Part shown: positions 7,978-14,907 of the stretch, in pieces | How the letters are laid out: the number at the start of each line of letters is the position of its first letter | Position numbering within the stretch: position 1 is the stretch's first letter | NCBI RefSeq assembly: GCF_004357765.1 | Contig: NZ_SMTE01000007.1 | Location: 1 to 64,000, forward strand | DNA: 64,000 bases | Source: Pseudomonas putida | GTDB taxonomy: Bacteria; Pseudomonadota; Gammaproteobacteria; Pseudomonadales; Pseudomonadaceae | Direction of reading: 5' to 3' | Notes under the pieces: model-generated | Database searches by the model: none | What the model was told of the DNA's origin: nothing | The model's input: only the letters and a program-made list of their open reading frames with translations | Translations under genes and position numbers: made by a program

Positions 7978-8416
7978 GGTGGGTGTTCCTGGGTTGCTGT
8001 ATGGGCATACAGTACTTGCCGGCGTCTCGTTTGCCTAGGGCTTCTGGACGAAGGGTTCAGTAGCGGTGGCAAAAAACATCGATATCCACCGGTGACGTCC
8101 GGTGCTTGCCTGATCTGAAGCGATCTGGCAATAGGTCGACGGGTCTGTCTTCGCAGTCAATTACTCTCGCGCAACGTGATTCATAAACAGGCTTAAACAT
8201 CTGTTTAATATTAAGAGGTTGTTTAAATATTTAGTTTCTAACTGAGCCGACGCTAGAAGTCTTGGGCGTGTTCTTCTGAAGGCTTAAGGTGTCTATGAGG
8301 GTGATTTTTTCTCATGGGTGGTCATTGATGAAAGAGCGAAACGAAGAAGCTGGCCTCTTGCCATTTCTGATAAATTCTAGCAGTGTAGGCGTTACGACAG
8401 TTTTAGGGTGTGTACT
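7978..8416. other. Intergenic region with AT-rich operator-like cluster
   Basis: No gene is seen. Apart from the LexA box it holds a cluster of related heptamers in both orientations: TAAACAG at 8184, TTAAACA at 8193, TGTTTAA at 8202 and TGTTTAA at 8220. TAAACAG and CTGTTTA form a perfect inverted repeat with a 10-nt spacer. This looks like a binding site or AT-rich promoter region for the unknown gene that follows, but no promoter hexamers stand out. Confidence 0.4.
7997..8012 (-). promoter_or_regulatory. LexA box (SOS operator)
   Basis: CTGTATGGGCATACAG has perfect 6-bp arms matching the CTGTAT-N4-ATACAG consensus of gamma-proteobacterial LexA. It lies just upstream of the 76-residue gene and can overlap its promoter. 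Confidence 0.75.
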
Positions 8417-9853
8417 ATGGTCCCACTAAAAGCAAAGATTACTGATAGAATTCTAAAATTGGTTAATCGCTTTCCATATCTTTTCCCGTCGAGATTGGGG
8501 CGCGCAGCTAGATTCCATAACTCTAAATCCGCAACTCGCCTCCGAATAGAGGAGGATGAGGGGGCTTTAACCAAGGCAAGCCTGTTAGATGAAAGAACGA
8601 TCTGGCGTGGAGTGCATGTGCTTGTCCCTGTGAGTAATGATGAGGCGAAGCGAGTTAAAAAGTCGTTCTCGAAACATACTAGTCCATACGCTCTGCGTCG
8701 TCCGCCCAAGAAAGATACGGGGTACTTTTACAGTGCTTGGCGTACTCTGGGAGTAGTCGACTTTAAGAATGAATTGATGTTTCCGGCTATGCAGGTTGCA
8801 CTTAAGTCAGATGCTCCTAGCTACTGCAATGTTACCCTGCTGACGCTAACCAGTGGTGCGATGTATCTAAGTATGTATGTCCGGCTAGATGTTGTTGTTT
8901 CGAGCAGGATTACTAGTGTCGATGTTTCGTTTATTAAAAGCTATAAGGAGTACGACTCATTCAATCCCTTTGCAGGTTTTGGTACCGTCATACTTCATGA
9001 TAAGAGAAATGCTGTTCATGATTATATCGCTGGTGCAGCCTTGGGTGTTACTAAGGATGCAATTGACGCGGTGCTTGTTATGCTGCGGTCATGGGGTGTG
9101 AAGAAAAAACCAGTGGAGTTGGCAACGGTTGCGGATTTTTCTCGGGACTCCGCGCATCCCTATTTTTCTCGAGATCGTGAGCTTGGCTTAGATCATTACC
9201 AGGTTGTAAATCCCTCTAGGATAAGTCTCGTCTCTAATCCATCGAATACTGCGAATGAGGAATGGCTGACCTATGATGCTCCTGCGGAAATTGGAGTTGA
9301 TGCGATTTTTGTTCACAGTGAGGATTACTCGATCACTCCAAGATCCGATGGGTATTTGATGTCAGAGCAGGGCGGGCAGGATAAATACGCTGGAATGCTA
9401 TACACATTGTTGCTCAAAAAAAAGCTAGCTGCCTGTGGTGATGAAGTTATTGAGTCTTTCAGTGGTAGTGGTTATGACAGTAAAAAACATTTAGAAACGC
9501 TTATCCGTCAGGGGCTCACCTTGACGTTGATAGAAGAGCATATCGAAGCGTTGCGCAAGGGGGAGCACTGGTTTGATAGAGAGTATGTTGAACTGAATCG
9601 ACGCGATCTTAACTTGTTGTGCATCCATGCAAAGGGCCTGCGAGAGACGATACGGGCTCGACACGATATAGCTAATGCTGAGGTACAGGTTTCCAATTTA
9701 CATTGGATGAAGCGCTACTCGCTCATCATGTTTTTGCTGGTTGTGATGCAAGTATTCCTGGCAGTAATCGCTGTGGATTGGTCCCCCACTGGACTGGATA
9801 AGAATTCGATGTATCAGAATTGGAAGACGATCACGAGCTGGTTCGGGCGTTAA
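8417..9853 (+). CDS. Unknown protein with C-terminal membrane anchor
   Basis: A 478-residue protein I cannot assign. About the first 430 residues look cytosolic and mixed alpha/beta, with a basic N-terminus (LNRFPYLFPSRLGRAARFHNS-like). One hydrophobic segment near residues 434-455 (YSLIMFLLVVMQVFLAVIAV) is preceded by a helix of the form TIRARHDIANAEVQVSNLHWMKR, giving an anchor with a short far-side tail. Codon use is AT-richer than in core genes, a sign of transfer. ATG is preferred over a GTG 9 nt earlier because AGGG lies 8 nt before it. A second membrane protein gene follows on the same strand, suggesting a two-component membrane system, possibly anti-phage; that is conjecture. Confidence 0.75.
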   Translation: MVPLKAKITDRILKLVNRFPYLFPSRLGRAARFHNSKSATRLRIEEDEGALTKASLLDERTIWRGVHVLVPVSNDEAKRVKKSFSKHTSPYALRRPPKKDTGYFYSAWRTLGVVDFKNELMFPAMQVALKSDAPSYCNVTLLTLTSGAMYLSMYVRLDVVVSSRITSVDVSFIKSYKEYDSFNPFAGFGTVILHDKRNAVHDYIAGAALGVTKDAIDAVLVMLRSWGVKKKPVELATVADFSRDSAHPYFSRDRELGLDHYQVVNPSRISLVSNPSNTANEEWLTYDAPAEIGVDAIFVHSEDYSITPRSDGYLMSEQGGQDKYAGMLYTLLLKKKLAACGDEVIESFSGSGYDSKKHLETLIRQGLTLTLIEEHIEALRKGEHWFDREYVELNRRDLNLLCIHAKGLRETIRARHDIANAEVQVSNLHWMKRYSLIMFLLVVMQVFLAVIAVDWSPTGLDKNSMYQNWKTITSWFGR

Positions 9854-10466
9854 GCATAAGGTAGGCTTCCGTTCGTGAAAATCTGACCCGCAAGAAAAAT
9901 CAAGGGAACGAAACACTTATCCCCCTCCCGCCGACGCGCTTTCCCTCGCGAAATAGTGCAAAGCTTAGCTTGGTTGCAACGTGGGGCGCGGCAAGGCTGG
10001 TTGAGGGCCCAGGCGCGAGTATCCGCATTGCACTGTGTGCAAGGTTATGCAAGGAAATGTCACGAGCTTGCATTGGTCTCCATGTCCATCCCAAAAAAAA
10101 TGAGATCCAGGAACCCCTGCATTACTTGGCTAAAACCCCCTGTCAGGGCAATTTTGAAAATTCGTTCGGCTCCAATCAACCCCTACCTAGCCGCACTGAT
10201 TTCGTTGAGCGCTCAACGCGTGAGCCCCATGCCACGTGCTTGTCAGCACGGTCGGTATCAGTTGAGCGTTGCACAGCGGCATACTCACCGATATGCATAC
10301 GAGTCATGGTTCCGCGACACATATGCCGTATGATGGCGCTGCGTGAGTCGCCCCCATATGGCGCTCCAAGGTCTAGGCGGAACTTGAGAGGTCCTGGTCT
10401 GTATGGAGGCCGAGAAACGTGCATAATTATTATAGTTATTGACTGTCATACGCACGAGGGAAAGTT
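9854..10466. other. 613-bp intergenic region inside the island
   Basis: No supported gene; open frames here have poor coding character and no ribosome-binding site. It contains a perfect 16-bp palindrome CGTTGAGCGCTCAACG (10203-10218) with a further half-site GTTGAGCG near 10261, an inverted pair CGGCATA/TATGCCG (10277, 10322), and an AT-rich TAATTATTATAGTTATT stretch near 10423-10440 that may be the promoter of the next gene. Composition is patchy, as if pieces of different origin were joined. Confidence 0.45.
10203..10218. repeat. Perfect 16-bp palindrome
   Basis: CGTTGAGCGCTCAACG is self-complementary. A related half-site follows about 45 nt later. It may be an operator; one such palindrome could also occur by chance in a window this size. 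Confidence 0.5.
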
Positions 10467-11456
10467 ATGGGGTTGCCGTCATGGGAAGAGCTCAAGAACA
10501 GGGAAGGATGGAGGATGAAAAAAAGGACATCAGCATGGCGCGCTCTAGGTATCGCGTTAATCTCTACTGTGATTTCGTTTGTCGCAACCAGCCTGATTAC
10601 CTACGGGTATTTGTCATTTTATGATCCGGCTAAGTTAGTTTTATTAACTTCAAATAAATCAGCAGTTCTTGCTTTAGGGTTGGGCGGTGGAATTATTTTC
10701 ATTGTGTTTGGTGTGTGGATATCGTTCTTAGGTAAGTCTGATTTCGCCGGCTCCAACTTGAAGATGACTAAGGAGTTAGCTAGGGATTTTTATTTTCAAA
10801 AGAGCAATGCGGCTTCTGCTGATGGTGAAAATAAGATCTATGACAGAAGTGTAAGTGAAGCTATCGACAAGATCATGCATCCCTTCGATTATGAGGCGGG
10901 GTCGCAAGATACTCTCTTTGAAAGATATATAACAGGAATATTAAAGTCATTGTCTAGTTACGCATCCAGATCAGAGGAGACAGCTGCTAAGTTGCTTGAA
11001 AAGGGTGTGGCATTTATGGCGGGCGGGTTGCTCTTTTATGTCGTAGCTATTGTTGCTTGGCAGTTTTATGCGAAGTTGGCAAGCCCGGTAGAGCATCTTT
11101 TGTATATTGGTATGATCGCCTGTTCGACTACATTTCTCGTGATCGAATTTCTAGCTGCGTGGTTTTTTAAACAGTATCGTTACTATGTTGATGTATCGAT
11201 GTCATGTTTGCGAGTTAGGTCTGTATATGACCGCTATTTATTGAGTTTTTACGCGCTAAAAGAATTTGATTCTGGAGGGGTGGGTGCTAGAGATAAGATG
11301 CTTGAGATCTTGCATGAGGACGTCAAATGGCCGAGCTATCAAGCTACTACGCGAAATGATTTTAATCACATGCTGGAGACAGTTGCTGTATTGAGTAATT
11401 CGTTGGACAAGGTAAAGGATATATTTAAACGTAAAAGTAATGAGTCGGGAGGTTAG
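10467..11456 (+). CDS. Unknown four-helix membrane protein
   Basis: A 329-residue protein with two pairs of predicted membrane helices: about 24-48 (ALGIALISTVISFVATSLITYGY) and 64-88 (VLALGLGGGIIFIVFGVWISFLG), then 176-200 (GVAFMAGGLLFYVVAIVAWQFYA) and 209-233 (LLYIGMIACSTTFLVIEFLAAWFF). The polar loop between the pairs (about 90-175) and the C-terminal 90 residues should both face the cytosol. I recognise no family. AGGGA lies 6 nt before the ATG. AT-rich codon use matches the upstream anchored protein, so the two probably arrived together. The last codons run straight into a short, apparently broken ORF. Confidence 0.75.
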   Translation: MGLPSWEELKNREGWRMKKRTSAWRALGIALISTVISFVATSLITYGYLSFYDPAKLVLLTSNKSAVLALGLGGGIIFIVFGVWISFLGKSDFAGSNLKMTKELARDFYFQKSNAASADGENKIYDRSVSEAIDKIMHPFDYEAGSQDTLFERYITGILKSLSSYASRSEETAAKLLEKGVAFMAGGLLFYVVAIVAWQFYAKLASPVEHLLYIGMIACSTTFLVIEFLAAWFFKQYRYYVDVSMSCLRVRSVYDRYLLSFYALKEFDSGGVGARDKMLEILHEDVKWPSYQATTRNDFNHMLETVAVLSNSLDKVKDIFKRKSNESGG

Positions 11457-11458
11457 TA

Positions 11459-11581
11459 ATGCAAACTGTAAATAAGTATGAGCATGCGTTTGCCTGGCTA
11501 CCGCTCCGCGCGATGCCAAGTGCGCTGGGGGTGCCTAAAGGGCGGGCCTCGATGCCGATTCGCTCGATCAGCGTGAGCTGA
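11459..11581 (+). pseudogene. 40-codon ORF, probable truncated third gene of the module
   Basis: ATG follows the preceding stop by 2 nt and has GGAGG 7 nt upstream, the spacing of a real translational start. The product begins MQTVNKYEHAFAW in the AT-rich style of the two genes before it. After about 12 codons it becomes GC-rich (LRAMPSALGVPKGRASMP) and stops. The simplest reading is a third operon gene whose body was lost at a recombination breakpoint near 11490. A genuine small protein cannot be excluded. Confidence 0.4.
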
Positions 11582-11705
11582 ATGGACGGAGACTACGCGC
11601 CGAAGCGGAAAACAGCAGCGACGAGACCTGAGGTATAGATTCAGTTACGTTCGGGCAACCCAGGGAAACGAAGCCGACCTTCGGCGTGGCGGGAGTGGTG
11701 GACAT
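11568..11705 (-). pseudogene. Duplicated 5' fragment of rimO
   Basis: The first 18 codons of rimO ([18 protein letters not shown]), with its leader and promoter, are repeated exactly. The frame then runs into unrelated sequence and stops after 45 codons. The product cannot be functional because it lacks the radical-SAM and TRAM domains. The duplicated promoter points back into the island, antisense to the two membrane-protein genes. Confidence 0.85.
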
Positions 11706-11858
11706 GGCTAACCTCGGTATTGAATGCAGGTCGCCCGGCCGCTGACGGGGGCGATCTCGACGGGCGCTGCTGGCGCCTCTGATCAAAAAGTGCGCAATTC
11801 TAGCGAGCAGGAGGGCGCTTGACCAGCAGAATTACGACGAACGCTGAGCCGCTGCAGC
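11650..11858. repeat. 209-bp direct repeat, copy B
   Basis: Identical to 5439-5647 over every base. It marks the right end of island 1 and includes a second copy of the rimO promoter and of the 31-bp junction sequence. Lack of any divergence implies a recent duplication or ongoing gene conversion. Confidence 0.97.
11816..11846. repeat. 31-bp junction repeat, copy B
   Basis: The middle of three identical copies; it separates island 1 from the smaller higBA-bearing island. Confidence 0.85.
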
Positions 11859-12055
11859 GGCGTGCATACTCCGACTATCACAACGGCTGGATATACCGTG
11901 CTGCCGCTTTGGTCGCGCCGCCGTGCAACGGTAGCCTGCGAGAAAGAAAGCGGAACTCAGCCGGCGAATGAGTAATAACTAACTGGGAACCCGCTGTGTT
12001 CGAGGCTTATGGTTAAACGGCAGAACTGAACCGACAGTTGTAATTGGATGCATGA
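11859..12055. other. Non-coding left part of island 2
   Basis: Part of a 500-base stretch (11582-12085) without a functional gene. A short frame reading AYSDYHNGWIYRAAALV here pairs with RSDYLYSWKHDAAVAL after copy A (shared SDY, W and AA in register), which may be relics of one small gene. Nothing else is recognised. Confidence 0.35.
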
Positions 12056-12079
12056 AAAAGCCCGCGACTGCGGGCTTTT
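12056..12079 (-). terminator. Terminator of higBA
   Basis: AAAAGCCCGC, four-nt loop, GCGGGCTTTT, directly after the antitoxin stop. It can act in both directions. Confidence 0.85.
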
Positions 12080-12085
12080 GAGTAC

Positions 12086-12373
12086 CTAGCTCAAGGCCGC
12101 AAGTACATGCACAGGATCGTTATGAATCGCCCGGAGTAAGGCCCGAGCCGGACCTTCAGGCTCGCGACGGCCTTGTTCCCAATTACGCAATGTCCCTACT
12201 GCGACATCGATACGTTTGGCGAACATAGCCTGGGAAAGGCCGGTAGCTTGACGAATCTTTTTGACCTGAAGCGCGTCTACGTGGAATTCACGCGATGGCT
12301 GACGCTCACCCCGATCGATCTCATCCATCTGAGTCATGCTTTCCACAAGACGATCGAAGAGATTCTTCTCCAT
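12086..12373 (-). CDS. higA: Antitoxin HigA, XRE family
   Basis: A 95-residue antitoxin with a C-terminal helix-turn-helix (residues about 40-75: VKKIRQATGLSQAMFAKRIDVAVGTLRNWEQGRREP), the usual layout of HigA-2 proteins; the N-terminal part would wrap the toxin. It neutralises HigB and represses the operon by binding the upstream inverted repeat. The ATG overlaps the toxin stop (TAATG); a GTG 9 nt earlier is also possible. The toxin-first order is characteristic of higBA systems. A terminator follows immediately. Confidence 0.88.
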   Translation of the reverse strand: MEKNLFDRLVESMTQMDEIDRGERQPSREFHVDALQVKKIRQATGLSQAMFAKRIDVAVGTLRNWEQGRREPEGPARALLRAIHNDPVHVLAALS

Positions 12374-12687
12374 TATTTCCACCCTTTGTTGAGCGCGCGA
12401 AGTTGCGCTTTCTGACTATTGGTCAAGGTATCCATGATCCCCTTGCGATAGATCAGAATCATTCGAATCTGATGGGCTGCTGTGACATGGTAGTAAATCA
12501 CTCGAACACCGCCGCTTTTGCCTTTGCCCTTGGCAGCCCAACGGATTTTCCTAAGACCACCTGTGTCCTCTAAGAGCGACCCTGCCTCCGGATGCTCTGC
12601 AAGGTATGCCTGCAATGCCCGATACGCTTCATCATCCAGGTGTTCCTTCACCTCTGAGGTGAAAACCGGCGTTTCGATGAAGATCAT
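12373..12687 (-). CDS. higB: Toxin HigB, RelE/ParE superfamily
   Basis: A 104-residue RelE-like mRNA interferase that would cut mRNA on the ribosome. The pattern GGLRKIRWAAKGKGKSGGVRVIYYHV, then IRMILIYRKGIMDTLTNSQKAQLRAL, closely follows HigB-2 toxins, with the basic core expected to bind mRNA. The ATG giving MIFIETPVF is chosen because promoter and operator end just upstream, so the longer open frame cannot be the start. It is translationally coupled to higA. Placement between two copies of the junction repeat suggests a role in keeping the accessory block from being lost. Confidence 0.88.
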   Translation of the reverse strand: MIFIETPVFTSEVKEHLDDEAYRALQAYLAEHPEAGSLLEDTGGLRKIRWAAKGKGKSGGVRVIYYHVTAAHQIRMILIYRKGIMDTLTNSQKAQLRALNKGWK

Positions 12688-12699
12688 GCAGTCCCTTTG

Positions 12700-12750
12700 T
12701 GTGCGCCATTGGCGTACAGAGATTTTAGGGCGTCCCTCAGGAGTATGCAA
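12700..12750 (-). promoter_or_regulatory. higBA promoter and autoregulatory operator
   Basis: On the minus strand TTGCAT (-35, 12745-12750), 17 nt, TAAAAT (-10, 12722-12727). Immediately downstream is an inverted repeat with 9-bp arms and a 1-nt centre, TGTGCGCCA-T-TGGCGTACA (12700-12718, one mismatch), overlapping the likely transcription start. HigA bound there would block RNA polymerase. Confidence 0.75.
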
Positions 12751-12787
12751 CGATTTGCTAAGCGCTTTGATTTGGCAGGGCAACGGC

Positions 12788-12818
12788 CGCTTGACCAGCA
12801 GAATTACGACGAACGCTG
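12788..12818. repeat. 31-bp junction repeat, copy C
   Basis: The third identical copy, at the kup side. Joining the sequence left of copy A to that right of copy C would give a short rimO-kup intergenic region. Confidence 0.85.
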
Positions 12819-12911
12819 CGCTATGCTTCGCGGCACTGCGCCCAGGGTTCTGCAAGGCCTCGGCGACAGGAGAATTTCAAGGGCCTTGATGGCCGTCTGC
12901 GGGAGTGGTCG

Positions 12912-14822
12912 ATGGTTCAGGCAAGCAGTCACGCCGAAGGCGGGCAGGCTGGGAAGCACAGTGGGGCGCGGTCGATCGGCCTGCTCGTGGCAGCGGTAGG
13001 GGTCGTATATGGCGATATCGGGACCAGCCCTCTCTATACCCTCAAGGAGGTCTTTACCGGCGGCTATGGCGTGCCGGTGAATCATGATGGTGTGCTTGGC
13101 ATCCTTTCGTTGATTCTCTGGTCGCTGCTGTGGGTGGTGTCTTTCAAGTACGTGATGTTCATCCTGCGCGCCGATAACCAGGGGGAGGGCGGCACCATGG
13201 CACTGACCGCCCTGGCCCGCGGCGCGACGGCGGCCCACCCGCGGCTGCGCGGGTTGATGGTCATCTGCGGTCTGATCGGCGCTTCGCTGTTTTACGGCGA
13301 CAGCATGATCACCCCAGCGGTATCGGTACTTTCGGCAATCGAAGGGGTGGGTCTGGCCGTCGATGGGATCGACCACTGGGTCGTGCCGCTGTCGCTGCTG
13401 GTGCTGGTCGCATTGTTCCTGGTGCAGAAACACGGCACCGAGCAGATCGGCAAGCTGTTCGGCCCGATCATGGTCACTTGGTTCCTGGTGCTGGCCGCGT
13501 TGGGAGTGCATGGCATCTCCCAGAGCCCTGAAGTATTGAAGGCGTTCAACCCGGCGTGGGCGGTTAACTTCTTCGTGGTGCATCCCGGCCTGGGCGTGAC
13601 GATTCTCGGCGCCGTGGTGCTGGCGCTGACCGGCGCCGAGGCCCTGTACGCCGACATGGGGCACTTCGGCCGCCAGCCGATCGCCCGCGCCTGGTTCGCC
13701 CTGGTGTTACCGGCATTGGTGCTGAACTATTTCGGTCAGGGAGCGCTACTGCTACAAGACCCAGAGGCCGCGCGCAACCCGTTTTATCTGCTGGCACCGA
13801 GCTGGGCACTGCTGCCGCTGGTCGGGCTGGCGACCATGGCCACGGTCATCGCCTCCCAAGCGGTGATATCCGGGGCTTTCTCCCTGACCCGTCAGGCGAT
13901 TCAGCTTGGCTACATCCCGCGCATGCAGATCCAGCACACTTCGAGTGCCGAGCAGGGACAGATCTACATCGGTGCAGTGAACTGGACACTGATGGTCGGC
14001 GTGATACTGCTGGTGATCGGCTTCGAATCGTCCGGCGCCCTGGCGGCAGCTTATGGCGTGGCCGTGACCGGCACCATGTTGATGACCACGATCCTGGTGG
14101 CCTCGGTCATGTTGCTGCAATGGAAATGGCCGCCGCTGCTGGCGGTGCCGATCCTGCTGGGTTTTCTGCTGGTCGATGGGCTGTTCTTCGCCGCCAACGT
14201 GCCGAAGATCGCCCAGGGCGGCGCATTCCCGGTACTGGCTGGCGGTGTGCTGTTCCTGTTGATGAGTACCTGGAAGCGTGGCAAACAGATACTGGTCGAG
14301 CGCATCGATGAAGCTGCACTGCCGCTGCCGGTTTTCATCGCCAGCATCCGTGTGCAGCCGCCGCACCGGGTCGAGGGCACGGCGATATTCCTGACCGCGC
14401 GGCCCGATGCCGTGCCCCATGCGCTGTTGCACAACATGCTGCACAACCAGGTATTGCACAGCCAGGTGGTGCTCTTGACGGTGGTGAGCGAAGATCGGCC
14501 ACGCGTGCCGGAGCAGGAGCGTTTCGAGGTCGAGGCATACGGTGACGGCTTCTTCCGCGTGCTGCTGCACTTCGGCTTCATGGACGAGCCGGATGTACCG
14601 GCGGCCTTGAAGTTGTGCCATCTGGAGGAACTGGACTTCAGCCCTATGCGCACCACCTATTTCCTCAGCCGGGAAACGGTGATCGCTTCACGATTGGAAG
14701 GCATGTCGCGTTGGCGCGGGAATCTATTCGCCTTCTTGTTGAAGAATGCCAACGGCAATCTGCGTTTCTTCAACCTGCCGTTGAACCGGGTGATCGAATT
14801 GGGAACCCAGGTCGAGATCTAG
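12912..14822 (+). CDS. kup: Potassium uptake protein Kup
   Basis: A 636-residue proton-coupled K+ importer. After a short polar N-terminus the signature [19 protein letters not shown] appears near residue 30, followed by about twelve membrane helices ([41 protein letters not shown]) and a cytosolic C-terminal domain from about residue 460 ending in [12 protein letters not shown]. Length and motifs are typical, and the gene is intact. GGGAG lies upstream of the chosen ATG. It diverges from rimO across the accessory block, so its original upstream region has been altered by the insertions. Confidence 0.96.
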   Translation: MVQASSHAEGGQAGKHSGARSIGLLVAAVGVVYGDIGTSPLYTLKEVFTGGYGVPVNHDGVLGILSLILWSLLWVVSFKYVMFILRADNQGEGGTMALTALARGATAAHPRLRGLMVICGLIGASLFYGDSMITPAVSVLSAIEGVGLAVDGIDHWVVPLSLLVLVALFLVQKHGTEQIGKLFGPIMVTWFLVLAALGVHGISQSPEVLKAFNPAWAVNFFVVHPGLGVTILGAVVLALTGAEALYADMGHFGRQPIARAWFALVLPALVLNYFGQGALLLQDPEAARNPFYLLAPSWALLPLVGLATMATVIASQAVISGAFSLTRQAIQLGYIPRMQIQHTSSAEQGQIYIGAVNWTLMVGVILLVIGFESSGALAAAYGVAVTGTMLMTTILVASVMLLQWKWPPLLAVPILLGFLLVDGLFFAANVPKIAQGGAFPVLAGGVLFLLMSTWKRGKQILVERIDEAALPLPVFIASIRVQPPHRVEGTAIFLTARPDAVPHALLHNMLHNQVLHSQVVLLTVVSEDRPRVPEQERFEVEAYGDGFFRVLLHFGFMDEPDVPAALKLCHLEELDFSPMRTTYFLSRETVIASRLEGMSRWRGNLFAFLLKNANGNLRFFNLPLNRVIELGTQVEI

Positions 14823-14835
14823 GTGATGCCGTGAT

Positions 14836-14894
14836 CGCCGGCAAGCCGGCTCCTACAGGATGTTCAGCGTCCGTGTAGGTGCCGGCTTTGCCGA
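14836..14894. repeat. REP-like inverted repeat
   Basis: GCCGGCAAGCCGGCTCCTACA and its imperfect complement TGTAGGTGCCGGCTTTGCCG form a hairpin between convergent kup and acvB. The core resembles the REP family typical of P. putida; it may also aid termination. Confidence 0.75.
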
Positions 14895-14907
14895 CGACCG
14901 GCTGCGC

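Larger units (their letters stand above)
5636..11846. mobile_element. Genomic island 1 in the rimO-kup hotspot
   Basis: About 6.2 kb bounded by two copies of the 31-bp sequence, with an exact 209-bp repeat spanning them. It carries a tail-spike gene, an acetyltransferase gene, an SOS-controlled small gene, two AT-rich unknown membrane-protein genes and a truncated ORF, then a copy of the rimO 5' end. No integrase, transposase or replication gene is visible, so mobilisation must have depended on another element or on homologous recombination. Base composition falls visibly between about 8.2 and 11.5 kb, unlike the core genes on either side. Confidence 0.75.
11847..12818. mobile_element. Genomic island 2 (higBA-bearing)
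   Basis: About 1 kb between the second and third 31-bp copies. It contains only the higBA toxin-antitoxin operon, its promoter and terminator, and about 200 bp of non-coding DNA next to copy B. Like island 1 it has no recombinase. The start of the non-coding part resembles the left end of island 1. Confidence 0.6.

Noticed and set aside
9970-10518. Possible gene between the two unknown membrane-protein genes
   Set aside because: It overlaps the start of the better-supported downstream gene, has irregular composition and no ribosome-binding site.
12688-12855. N-terminal extension of HigB
   Set aside because: The promoter and operator lie inside it, so translation must start at the later ATG.
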